From positions 62,001 to 126,000 of the forward strand of contig JAJFVF010000007.1 of NCBI GenBank assembly GCA_021371935.1: a DNA stretch of 64,000 bases, in the 5' to 3' direction. The stretch comes from a bacterium. Its GTDB lineage: Bacteria; Armatimonadota; UBA5829. The notes below the pieces were generated by a model. That model ran no database searches. It worked only from the letters and a program-made list of their open reading frames with translations, and had not been told where the DNA came from. The position numbers and the translations under genes are program-made. Positions 7,543 through 18,591 of the stretch are shown here, piece by piece (positions within the stretch are counted from its first letter, which is position 1; each line of letters begins with the position of its first letter).

Positions 7543-9231
7543 TTGTCCACCTCATCTACAAACACTCTCGGCAAATACCAGATCATCAGGGAGATTGCGC
7601 GCTCAAACGATATCGTCTATGAGGCGCTGGACCCGTCAATAAACAGGCACGTAGCCCTGAAGGAACTCTGCATACCGCCGAATGTCACCGGCGCGCAAAA
7701 GCGTGAACGCATAGAGCGCTTCCTGCGTGAGGGCAGGGCTGCGGGTAAACTGGCACACCCGAACATCGTCACGATCTATGATGTCGGCAAGGACAACGAC
7801 CGCTATTACATCGCGATGGAGTTTCTCACAGGTCAGACGCTGCGCGATATGCTTCAAGCGGGTGGGGCGCTGTCGATAAGTGATGCGGTGAACTATACTC
7901 TGCAGCTTTGCGATGCGCTTTCATATGCCCATGCAAACGGCGTGGTCCACCGGGATATCAAGCCGGACAATGTCCAGGTTCTTCCCGGCGGGCATATTAA
8001 GCTTACGGACTTCGGGATTGCACGCATGATGGGTGAGTCGTCGATCACTCAGGACGGCCAGGTCTTCGGCACACCGAGCTATATGTCGCCTGAACAGGTC
8101 GCGGGCAAGAAACTCGACACCCGCTCTGACATATTTTCGGTGGGTGTGATGCTCTATGAGATGATAGCGGGCAAGAAGCCATTTTCGGGCGACAGCGTGG
8201 TCACCATCACATATAACATAGTCAATATGGAGGCTCCGCCTCCTCCAGGTGCGCCGCCGTATCTGGTCGGGATTATCCGCAAGGCTATGGCAAAGGATGT
8301 CAATGCCCGGTATCAGAGCATAGACCAAATGGCTGACGACCTGCGTGAACAAAAATCGAGCGGAGCATTTCTGCCCGACCCGACTTCAGTGCCAGCTTGG
8401 CCTCCGCAGCAGGTTGGTGGCGTTACGCCTGACCCATTCGGCCAGCCGCCTTCTGTGCCTGTGACGCCGTATGGTACGCCCGTGCCGTCAACGAGCGCAG
8501 GCGCTGATCCATCGTCCATTCCCGATCCGTTTGCGCAGAACGCGCCCATGCAGGCACAGATGCCTCCGTCGGCTCCGCCTGCGCCTGTTATGAGCGCGGA
8601 GACACGCAATTTCCTGGGTGTGTTCATGCTTGTGATCGCGCTGGTGGGGATGCTTTTCTTTGCAGTGTGGGCGGTGAACTTGGCCTATAGCAGCTATCGC
8701 ACCAGCATGACGTCGGATACGGCACTCAAATACCTCAATCAAGGCGACAAGCTCTATAAGGCCGGAAACCAAAGTGGCGCGGTCCAGCAGTGGATGAATG
8801 CAGTCCGTGTGTCGCCGGACTCCGATTATGCCAAAAAAGCGCGCGAACGCATATACACAGTTGAGGTTGCTGTTGCTCGGGGATATTATGAAACGCGCAA
8901 TATCTCCTCTCTCAAAGACACTGCCAAAACGCTGATCGAGGCGAGCCCGAACCGTCCAGAAGGGTATTTTTACAGCGCTGCGGCGGGGTATTTTGAGGGC
9001 GACATGGATAGGGCGAAGTCTGACTATGCCAAGGCTATCCAATGCGGCGGCAATGATTCATATGCTCAGGCTGCCCGCACCAACCTCGGCACTATCTACA
9101 TAACCGAAGGCGACAAGTTTGCTGCGGCGGGTCAGAAAGACCAGGCTATCTCGTCATATGAGAATGCCAAGAAGTATGGCGACTCGAACATATTGCAGGC
9201 GGCTCAGGACAGAATAACACGTTTGCAGTAA
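7543..9231 (+). CDS. Transmembrane Ser/Thr protein kinase with external TPR region
   Basis: 562 aa PknB-type kinase. The catalytic Lys (VALKE, K40), HRDIKPDN (about 135-142), DFG (about 156-158) and GTPSYMSPEQ activation-segment motif are intact. The glycine-rich loop is not: where GxGxxG is expected the protein reads EIARSNDIVYEA. After the kinase domain come a Pro-rich linker (about 275-350), one membrane helix (about 356-380) and an extracytoplasmic C-terminal region with TPR-like helices. The start is TTG at 7543, six bases after the phosphatase stop. With PP2C, VWA and FHA neighbours it forms a phosphosignalling unit. Confidence 0.92.
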   Translation: MSTSSTNTLGKYQIIREIARSNDIVYEALDPSINRHVALKELCIPPNVTGAQKRERIERFLREGRAAGKLAHPNIVTIYDVGKDNDRYYIAMEFLTGQTLRDMLQAGGALSISDAVNYTLQLCDALSYAHANGVVHRDIKPDNVQVLPGGHIKLTDFGIARMMGESSITQDGQVFGTPSYMSPEQVAGKKLDTRSDIFSVGVMLYEMIAGKKPFSGDSVVTITYNIVNMEAPPPPGAPPYLVGIIRKAMAKDVNARYQSIDQMADDLREQKSSGAFLPDPTSVPAWPPQQVGGVTPDPFGQPPSVPVTPYGTPVPSTSAGADPSSIPDPFAQNAPMQAQMPPSAPPAPVMSAETRNFLGVFMLVIALVGMLFFAVWAVNLAYSSYRTSMTSDTALKYLNQGDKLYKAGNQSGAVQQWMNAVRVSPDSDYAKKARERIYTVEVAVARGYYETRNISSLKDTAKTLIEASPNRPEGYFYSAAAGYFEGDMDRAKSDYAKAIQCGGNDSYAQAARTNLGTIYITEGDKFAAAGQKDQAISSYENAKKYGDSNILQAAQDRITRLQ

Positions 9232-9266
9232 CTGAGAGCATGACTGCTCACTATATTTGTCGTGAT

Positions 9267-9394
9267 GGGTAGGGATCTCCGAATCCCTACCCTAAAGCCA
9301 GTGCCGGATCTCCGAATCCGGCTTCTTGATGTAAGATTTTGGGGTTCGGAGACCCCATTCTGGCCATAAGGTGACGATTCAGAGATCGTCACCT
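9267..9394. repeat. Four perfect hairpins sharing one loop sequence
   Basis: Four hairpins in a row: 9267-9292 (stem GGGTAGGGAT), 9303-9322 (stem GCCGGAT), 9340-9357 (stem TGGGGT) and 9369-9394 (stem AGGTGACGAT). The stems differ completely but pair perfectly. The six-base loops are CTCCGA, CTCCGA, TCGGAG (its reverse complement) and TCAGAG (one change). Lies between the kinase gene and the next CDS; could also terminate transcription. Confidence 0.75.
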
Positions 9395-9503
9395 ATCCGT
9401 TTTTCATATTTTCCTTATTCGTATGTTTGCCCTGCAGTGACCGGGAACTTGCGGCTTTGCGCTGCGTAAAATATACTACAGCTATATTATGAGGTGAAAT
9501 CCA

Positions 9504-10868
9504 CTGCGAAAGTTAATTCCGCTTATGTTTTGTATGCTCTGTCTTTCAGCCAATTCAACCAGTGCCGATGAATTTCGCGGCGGGTGGGTCACTGCCTGGA
9601 ACAAGGGTCTGTTCACTCCATCCGAGGCCGATGCCACCATCGCAGCCGCCAAAAAAGCAGGGCTGAATACGCTGTTTGTCCAGGTCAGGAAGGTGGGGGA
9701 TGCTTATTACGACTCTTCCATCGAGCCTCGGGGTGAGAATATAGCTCCCGGTTTCGACCCGTTGGCATATATGGTCGAAAAGGGTCATGCCAACGGCATT
9801 CGCATCCACGCATGGGTCAATGTCTGCCGCGTGTGGCGGGAAAAGACTCTTCCGACAGACCCATCGCATATCGTAAATCGCCATCCGGACTGGCTCAACA
9901 AAGAGTATGACGGCAACATGCATGCAGACGATGGGATGTTTATGGACCCGGGTGTGCCCGATGCACGCGAATACACTGCCGATCTGATAGCCGATATAGC
10001 CAAACGTTACGATTTGGATGGCATCCACCTGGATTATATCAGGTATTCGGGGACCGCATGGGGATATTCAGACATCGCTCTTGCCCGGTATAAGGCTGAG
10101 AATGGCACGCAGTGCAGACCCAAACCCGATGACCCGAAATGGCTGCGCTGGAGGATGGATCAGGTGACTGAGTTGGTGAGTGTGATCCGTTCACGTGTTC
10201 ATGCCGTCAAGCCGAACCTCACAATTACCGCTGCAACCATAGCCTGGGGAGACTGCATGCCGACCTTTACGGACAATGCGGCCTGCAAGCGGACCTGTCA
10301 GAATTGGTGCAATTGGTTAAACGGCGGGCTGATAGATGCTGCCGTGCCTATGAACTATCGCAGGGAAAACAAAGCCGATATGGCCGCTCAGTTCAGGCTC
10401 TGGCTGAAGGGTTTTGCCAAATGGGGAAACGGCAGGCCGACCTATGTGGGCGTCGATTTGCACAACAACAGCACATCGAATATCCTCCGCCAGATAGCCG
10501 CGGTCAGAAAAGCCGGTCTGCAGGGCTATGTGCTGTTTTCGTTTAATGATTTTCCAGTCAGAGACGCGATAGTAGCGGCTCTGGCAAAGCAGTCGGGCGT
10601 ATCATCAAATGAAGAATGCTCCACAAGTGCCGGGTTCTTCGATAAAGGTATCCGGTGCGCTGAGGCCAATCAGTTGGGCATGGCCAAGGTCTACCTCAAA
10701 AAGTCAATCGAGATGGATCAGAATAATGCAGAGGCTCACTTCCGACTCGGGCGAGTATATCTGCGCGAGAAAAACTACACTATGGCTAAACAGGAGTTTG
10801 ATACCACTCTCACGCTCGACCCGTCGCACGAGGGCGCAAAAGTCGAACTCGAATCTATAGCACTTTAA
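9504..10868 (+). CDS. Exported GHL10-family glycoside-hydrolase-like protein with TPR tail
   Basis: Glycosyl hydrolase-like 10 (DUF187) family. Begins after the signal region with FRGGWVTAWNKG and shows the family core: NTLFVQVRKVGDAYY, HAWVNVCRVW, DLDGIHLDYIRYSG, and AAVPMNY-like. The C-terminal ~70 residues form one to two TPR repeats (AEAHFRLGRVYLREKNY). The only ATG near the front (9525) has no ribosome site; a CTG at 9504 lies 8 bases after AGGTG and would give a proper signal peptide starting LRKLIPLMF, so I choose CTG, with ATG 9525 as the alternative. Substrate unknown; GHL10 enzymes are predicted to act on polysaccharides or peptidoglycan-like glycans outside the cell. Confidence 0.85.
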   Translation: MRKLIPLMFCMLCLSANSTSADEFRGGWVTAWNKGLFTPSEADATIAAAKKAGLNTLFVQVRKVGDAYYDSSIEPRGENIAPGFDPLAYMVEKGHANGIRIHAWVNVCRVWREKTLPTDPSHIVNRHPDWLNKEYDGNMHADDGMFMDPGVPDAREYTADLIADIAKRYDLDGIHLDYIRYSGTAWGYSDIALARYKAENGTQCRPKPDDPKWLRWRMDQVTELVSVIRSRVHAVKPNLTITAATIAWGDCMPTFTDNAACKRTCQNWCNWLNGGLIDAAVPMNYRRENKADMAAQFRLWLKGFAKWGNGRPTYVGVDLHNNSTSNILRQIAAVRKAGLQGYVLFSFNDFPVRDAIVAALAKQSGVSSNEECSTSAGFFDKGIRCAEANQLGMAKVYLKKSIEMDQNNAEAHFRLGRVYLREKNYTMAKQEFDTTLTLDPSHEGAKVELESIAL

Positions 10869-10893
10869 CAGACGATATCCAGAAAATACGATG

Positions 10894-10920
10894 GTCGGGG
10901 TTATTCTTGCCCCCGACCGA
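10894..10920 (+). terminator. Hairpin terminator after GHL10 gene
   Basis: GGTCGGGG pairs with CCCCGACC around a TTATTCTTGC loop, 26 bases after the GHL10 stop. No strong T-run follows, so strength is uncertain. Confidence 0.5.
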
Positions 10921-11054
10921 TCTTCCTAGGCATTCTTGCCCATAAACAACCCCTGATTTTTAACTAAGATGCGAAGGTTTTCTTAAGGCAAATGTCTAAG
11001 AGTTTCATTGGTAGAATTGTGCAGTCGTGCAAACCGCAATGAGGAGGCTTGACT

Positions 11055-12635
11055 ATGCCTAAGGTTCTTGTCAGCGACAAGCTGGCCAAAGAAGGTATCG
11101 ATATTCTAAAGCAAGTTGCCGATGTTGATGTAAACACCGGCCTGTCGGAAGACGAGCTTTGTAAAATTATAGGTGATTATGACGGCCTGGTAATCCGCAG
11201 CGGCACCACAGTCACCGCGAAAATTCTGGAGTCGGCAAAGAAACTCAAGATCATTGGCCGCGCTGGAGTTGGGGTCGATAATGTGGACGTTCCGGTCGCC
11301 ACTGAAAAGGGCGTGATCGTGGTCAACAGCCCCGGAGGCAACACGATAGCTGCCGCCGAGCTTACTGTCGCCATGCTCCTTGCGCTGTCACGAAATATCC
11401 CGCAGGCATACTCTTCCATGACCCAGAAGGAGTGGAACCGCAGTAAGTATGTCGGCAATGAGGTCTACAAAAAGACACTGAGCATTCTGGGTCTGGGCAA
11501 GATAGGTCAGGAAGTGGCAAAGCGCTGCCAGTCATTTGGGATGAAAGTGATCGCGTATGATCCGTTCATCAGCGCTGAAGCAGCCGAATCTCTTGGTGTT
11601 GAACTCGTCGAACTCGAAGATTGTCTCAAGCGCGGTGATTACATCTCGCTGCACCTGCCGAAGAATAAAGACACTCTAGGTATGATTGGTGCGAAGCAAT
11701 TCGAGATGATGAAAGATGGAGTGCGCATTGTCAACTGTGCTCGCGGCGGAATCATCGACGATGCTGCGCTTGCCGATGCTTTGAAGAGCGGCAAATGTGC
11801 CGGAGCCGCGCTGGACGTATATATTTCCGAGCCGCCGGACTTTGCAAACGAACTTTTCTCGCTGCCGAATGTGGTGACCACTCCGCACCTCGGCGCATCG
11901 ACAAAAGAAGCACAGACGAATGTTGCCATTGATGTGGCCGAACAGATTGTGGACGTCTTCCAGGGCAGGTCGGCAAGGAGTGCAGTAAATATGCCGGCGC
12001 TTTCATCAGAGGTGCTGGCGGCAGTTGCGCCGTTCCTGCCGCTTGCGGAGAAGATGGCTTCTTTGGCGGTGCAGACGATTGAAGGTAGGCCGTCGCAGAT
12101 CACGATCAAATATGGCGGTGAGCTTGCCTCATATGAAGTGGGTCCCATCACTCGAAGCGTGCTGGTCGGGCTGTTGAGACCGGCTTTGGGAGAGAGTGTC
12201 AACTCAGTCAATGCTCCTCTGATGGCGAAACAGAGAGGGCTGGACGTGGTCGAAAGCAAATCACCCGAAGGCGGGGAATATGCATCTCTGCTCACGATCA
12301 GCATGAAAACTGATAAGGGCATCTATGAAGTCGGCGGCACGCTCTTCGGGGCCAAAGACTTGCGCGTGGTGAAGATGGGCGACTATCCGATGGACCTGAT
12401 CCCCGAAGGCGTTGTGCTGGTTTCAAGGCACACAGACAAGCCGGGAGTTATCGGCAACGTTGGTACTCTCCTGGGCAATGAGGGTATAAACATCGCAAGC
12501 ATGTTCGTAGGGCGCAAGAAACCCGGTGAGACCGCGATAATGGTCCTGAATGTGGACTCGGAAATCCCTGCAAAGGTGTTGGAAAAAATCTTAAAAATAG
12601 AAGGAATCGAAACTATAAAGCAGGTAAATCTATAG
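11055..12635 (+). CDS. serA: D-3-phosphoglycerate dehydrogenase
   Basis: 526 aa, the long form of SerA, first enzyme of serine synthesis: oxidises 3-phosphoglycerate to 3-phosphohydroxypyruvate with NAD. N-terminal substrate domain (MPKVLVSDKLAKEGIDIL), NAD-binding fold with GLGKIGQEVAKR near residues 145-156, catalytic Arg/Glu/His regions (NCARGGIIDD; TPHLGASTKEAQ), then the ASB domain and a C-terminal ACT domain (HTDKPGVIGNVGTLLG), which usually gives serine feedback. The ATG at 11055 has GGAGG seven bases upstream, better than the TTG at 11049. Stands alone, with terminators on both sides. Confidence 0.97.
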   Translation: MPKVLVSDKLAKEGIDILKQVADVDVNTGLSEDELCKIIGDYDGLVIRSGTTVTAKILESAKKLKIIGRAGVGVDNVDVPVATEKGVIVVNSPGGNTIAAAELTVAMLLALSRNIPQAYSSMTQKEWNRSKYVGNEVYKKTLSILGLGKIGQEVAKRCQSFGMKVIAYDPFISAEAAESLGVELVELEDCLKRGDYISLHLPKNKDTLGMIGAKQFEMMKDGVRIVNCARGGIIDDAALADALKSGKCAGAALDVYISEPPDFANELFSLPNVVTTPHLGASTKEAQTNVAIDVAEQIVDVFQGRSARSAVNMPALSSEVLAAVAPFLPLAEKMASLAVQTIEGRPSQITIKYGGELASYEVGPITRSVLVGLLRPALGESVNSVNAPLMAKQRGLDVVESKSPEGGEYASLLTISMKTDKGIYEVGGTLFGAKDLRVVKMGDYPMDLIPEGVVLVSRHTDKPGVIGNVGTLLGNEGINIASMFVGRKKPGETAIMVLNVDSEIPAKVLEKILKIEGIETIKQVNL

Positions 12636-12668
12636 CATAGACACCGAACAACCGAACCGTAATAGATC

Positions 12669-12698
12669 GGCTCGCCCCGGCAAGATGGGGGCGAGCCA
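12669..12698 (+). terminator. Rho-independent-like terminator after serA
   Basis: GGCTCGCCCC pairs with GGGGCGAGCC around GGCAAGAT, followed by ATAGTTTT. It ends only a few bases before the MFS reading frame opens. Confidence 0.7.
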
Positions 12699-12703
12699 TA
12701 GTT

Positions 12704-13918
12704 TTGAGGTTAGTTGTGTTCCTGCAAAACAGGGTGCCGCCGAAGGTGCGGGATTCTTATAAGAAAGATGCCTGGACAGGCATTTTGGGTTCCGTTATGT
12801 CGGGGCTTACAGTCCCCTTCATCGCAATCATCGCTCGCGAACAGCTCAAGGCGAGCATATTTGAGATAGGCATAATTTCGGCTGTGCCCACCGCTGGCAG
12901 CATCCTCTCGCTCTACTGGGCCCATATGATGAAAGGCCGGTCTGCAATGAAGTTTGCAGTCTGGCCGGGTATTATCTGTAGAACTCTGCTCCTGCTGGTA
13001 TTCTTCACGACAGATTCCTGGTCGTTTGTCACGATCATCTCATTATTCTGGATCATCAGCACAATCCCCGGTCCCGCATATTCCGTGCTTATGAAGGAGA
13101 TATATCCTGACAGCGACCGCGTTCGGATCATGTCCTATGTGCGCGTGTGCATTGTCATTACAACCATAATTGTCGCCGCAATTGCCGGACCTGTACTAAA
13201 GGTCATAAGCTATCGATATGTCTTTCCGGTTGCTGGGATTTTCGGGATAATTTCCGCATTGTGTTTTTATCGAATATCCAGTTCGGCGGTCATCACCGGG
13301 TCATCTGAGAGTTTTTTGCATATGATAGTCGATGCGGTACGGGCGCTGCGACAGGACCATGCATACAGATGGTTTTGCGGCGGCGTGTTTATATTCGGCG
13401 CTGCGAATTTGTTTGCCATACCCATATACTCGATCTACCAAGTGGATGTGCTGCATGTCGATACTCGCTGGGCGTCCGTATACACGGTAATAGGTCTGGT
13501 AGTGGCAACGGGAGCCTATTTCTATTGGGGACCGTATGTCGATAGAAAAAGACCTGCTGCGGTATCGAGCATCTGCACGTTTCTGTTTTGCATCATTCCG
13601 ATCAACTATCTGTTTGCCACGCAGACCTGGATGCTGATACCCACATGCATAATCGGTGGGGTCGCAAATGCCGGGCTTGAGCTGGCGTATTTCAACAGCA
13701 TTTTGCACTATGCTCCCGCCGACAAAGTGACGTTATATCAGGGTGTTTTCGCCAGTCTGATGGGAATCCGCGGCATCAGTGTGCCATTCATCAGTGCGGC
13801 GCTGGTGCAGGGTGACATAATTTCGATGCATACGGTGTTTATTGTTTCTATGTTGGTGATGGTCTTGGGTGCCTGTGCTCAGGTATACGGCATGCACAGG
13901 TATGAGAGACAAAGATGA
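12704..13918 (+). CDS. Major facilitator superfamily transporter
   Basis: About 400 aa with 10-12 hydrophobic helices typical of MFS permeases; an arginine/lysine-rich loop follows helix 2 (HMMKGRSAMKF). The conserved MFS motif A is not clear and the substrate cannot be told. The frame opens with TTG at 12704, just six bases after a terminator hairpin and with no good ribosome site; a downstream GTG (12734) or the start near PPKVRDSYKKDAW may be the true one. A 34-base hairpin follows the stop and separates it from the convergent KGG gene. Confidence 0.85.
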   Translation: MRLVVFLQNRVPPKVRDSYKKDAWTGILGSVMSGLTVPFIAIIAREQLKASIFEIGIISAVPTAGSILSLYWAHMMKGRSAMKFAVWPGIICRTLLLLVFFTTDSWSFVTIISLFWIISTIPGPAYSVLMKEIYPDSDRVRIMSYVRVCIVITTIIVAAIAGPVLKVISYRYVFPVAGIFGIISALCFYRISSSAVITGSSESFLHMIVDAVRALRQDHAYRWFCGGVFIFGAANLFAIPIYSIYQVDVLHVDTRWASVYTVIGLVVATGAYFYWGPYVDRKRPAAVSSICTFLFCIIPINYLFATQTWMLIPTCIIGGVANAGLELAYFNSILHYAPADKVTLYQGVFASLMGIRGISVPFISAALVQGDIISMHTVFIVSMLVMVLGACAQVYGMHRYERQR

Positions 13919-13950
13919 AGAGCGCACGATAGACGATTCGATGCGCTCTT
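13918..13950. terminator. Bidirectional terminator between convergent genes
   Basis: AAGAGCGC at 13918-13925 pairs with GCGCTCTT at 13943-13950; the A- and T-rich edges allow it to serve the MFS gene on + and the KGG gene on -. Confidence 0.55.
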
Positions 13951-13980
13951 CAAGACGTCTTCAATGATCCGGACATAGAG

Positions 13981-14313
13981 CTATTTCTTTTTCTGTTGTT
14001 TTTGCTCTTGTGCCATCTTCTCTTTCATTCTTGTGCTGCGCATTTCTCCGCCACGGCGTCCGATTTCGGCGTAGAATTCTGACCCGCGTTCCTGTTTTAC
14101 TGTTTCTCCACCCTTCTTGCCAATTTCTCGATAGAATTGCGGTCCATATTTCTTTTTGACTGCTTCACCGCCTTTACGTCCGGCCTGTTTGGCGAGTTCA
14201 GGGTTTGCGGCGAACCCGCCTGATTGATCGTGTTCATGTGAGCCGCGATGAGCCTCCGAAATTTTCTTTGCGCCGACAGATCCGCGTCGTGGTCCTGGTT
14301 TTTCTTCGGCCAT
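13981..14313 (-). CDS. KGG-repeat stress protein
   Basis: 110 aa, highly charged, with three to four repeats of the GRKGGE/GKKGGE/GRRGGE type spaced by YGPQFYREI and GSEFYAEI, the con-10/GsiB-like KGG pattern. Such proteins are hydrophilic, probably disordered, and are made under general stress, desiccation or sporulation in other organisms. Start chosen at 14313 because GGAGGAGG lies seven bases upstream. The C-terminus is Lys/Gln-rich. Single gene. Confidence 0.88.
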   Translation of the reverse strand: MAEEKPGPRRGSVGAKKISEAHRGSHEHDQSGGFAANPELAKQAGRKGGEAVKKKYGPQFYREIGKKGGETVKQERGSEFYAEIGRRGGEMRSTRMKEKMAQEQKQQKKK

Positions 14314-14839
14314 GAGGACACCTCCTCCTAAAATGTTGTAACTCGGCATCGAGAACAAAAGTCGAGTGTTGCCGGAATTGTCACAGATACACGAGTATCC
14401 GCCTGAGAGATACCCAAATATACCTATATAAAAAACAGATTGTTATGATTATGGATTATTATAGTCGCGATTGTCAACAGTAACAACACAACGTCCGATT
14501 GTCGAGCAATATATTGCTTAGATGGAAGTGAGATGTGAGAAGTGAGATGTGAAATGTATGTTCGGACGCGATATCTGATCGCTTCCGAAGCAGATACTTG
14601 CAATATCGGATTGCGGAAACCGACAGCAAAACAGCAGTCATTTCAAATGCAGTTCATCGGATAATATCAAGTCATTCCGAACGAATGTGAGGAATCTGCT
14701 GTGAACCATACGTTGATATTTCAGAACCGCTGAGGCGCTGAAACATATTGAGACGCTGAAGACTACACACCGTTTGTAGGCTGATTATCTCTTGGCTGAA
14801 TCGGCATGTGCGGATATATGAAACCTGAATTGCTCTCCG
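14314..14839. other. Gene-free stretch with repeat remnants
   Basis: No gene is supported here. It contains the KGG leader, short direct repeats (GTGAGATGTGA near 14529-14550), a copy of the hairpin seen near 2441 (TTCGGACGCGATATCTG near 14552) and a fragment of the form TCATTCCGAAC..GAGGAATCTG (14672-14700) resembling a common dispersed bacterial repeat. An AT-rich segment around 14405-14470 may hold the KGG promoter on the minus strand. Confidence 0.4.
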
Positions 14840-17926
<3,087 letters not shown>

Positions 17927-18020
17927 TCAGTCTTCAGTTTTTTCGGAGGAACATTCTCACGAAACGCACCTCCATATAGCAAAATGTATCGGGACAAGGA
18001 TGTCTCGATACAACAAAACA

Positions 18021-18056
18021 ACAATAATCAATATTAAATACAAAATACCAAATTAA
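18021..18056 (-). repeat. AT-rich dispersed motif
   Basis: On the minus strand this reads TTTGGTATTTTGTATT then TATTGATTATTGTT, matching the element at about 56711-56740 on the plus strand. Function unknown. Confidence 0.4.
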
Positions 18057-18066
18057 AAATTAATGG

Positions 18067-18140
18067 TGGTTCCGGGGCCTGGAGTCGAACCAAGACTCAC
18101 GGCTCCAAAGGCCGTTGTTCTGCCATTGAACTACCCCGGA
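18067..18140 (-). tRNA. tRNA-Gln(TTG), CCA encoded
   Basis: On the minus strand the acceptor TCCGGGG pairs with CCCCGGA, followed by discriminator A and CCA. The D arm is GTTC..GAAC, the anticodon stem ACGGC/GCCGT closes loop CTTTGGA (anticodon TTG), and the T arm has TTCGACTCC. 74 bases including CCA. All stems pair. Confidence 0.95.
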
Positions 18141-18232
18141 TCACCGGCTTTATTATAATGGCTATTTACCCTATAGTCAAACTTACCACTTAGGCATTTG
18201 CAAAAGCATGTCATATAATCAGAGAGTTGAGA

Positions 18233-18437
18233 TGGGGGCTTTGCCCCCAATCTTCCAACCAAGGGCGCTGCCCTTGGATCCCGCCAGGAGCCAAGTGGCC
18301 CCTGGACCCCCATAGCGAAGTTGGATACCCCCTGCAGGGGGTATCCAACTTCGGGTCAGAAGGTCAAGGAAACCGGGTTTCCTTGCAGAGTCCAGAGACA
18401 GAGTCTCTGGTCAGGAGTTTGAGGGTGAAACCCTCAA
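18233..18437. repeat. Array of seven consecutive hairpins
   Basis: Seven back-to-back inverted repeats in 205 bases: 18233-18249 (TGGGGGC/GCCCCCA), 18259-18277 (CCAAGGGC/GCCCTTGG), 18284-18305, 18316-18353 (a perfect 38-base palindrome centred on CTGCAG), 18365-18385 (CAAGGAAACC/GGTTTCCTTG), 18392-18410 (CCAGAGAC/GTCTCTGG) and 18419-18437 (TTGAGGGT/ACCCTCAA). No coding signal. Lies between tRNA-Gln and the nusA promoter. Confidence 0.8.
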
Positions 18438-18475
18438 TACAAATTCTGTAGATTTGACATACACTCGTATTGGTC

Positions 18476-18504
18476 TTGCAAAAGGCAGTGGCGTCTGATA
18501 TACT
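18476..18504 (+). promoter_or_regulatory. Promoter of the nusA cluster
   Basis: TTGCAA at 18476-18481 and TATACT at 18499-18504 with a 17-base spacer, followed by a 90-base leader to nusA. Confidence 0.65.
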
Positions 18505-18529
18505 GTATTAGAACTGGTTGGCGACGTTG

Positions 18530-18556
18530 TAAGAGTGGGAGTTTCGCCCACTCTTT
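18530..18556 (+). promoter_or_regulatory. Leader hairpin ahead of nusA
   Basis: AAGAGTGGG pairs with CCCACTCTT and is followed by TTT; a terminator-like stem in the transcript leader, about 36 bases before the nusA start. It could act as an attenuator, which would fit autoregulation by NusA (inference). Confidence 0.55.
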
Positions 18557-18591
18557 TGCGTTTGCCAAGGTATCAGGAGAAAAAACAGCTA

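Noticed and set aside
18021-18140. Casposon or integron attachment at tRNA-Gln
   Set aside because: No second copy of the tRNA end or casposon terminal repeat lies near it.
18131-18451. ORFs inside the hairpin array
   Set aside because: Sequence consists of inverted repeats, and both strands give similar low-complexity peptides; no ribosome site.
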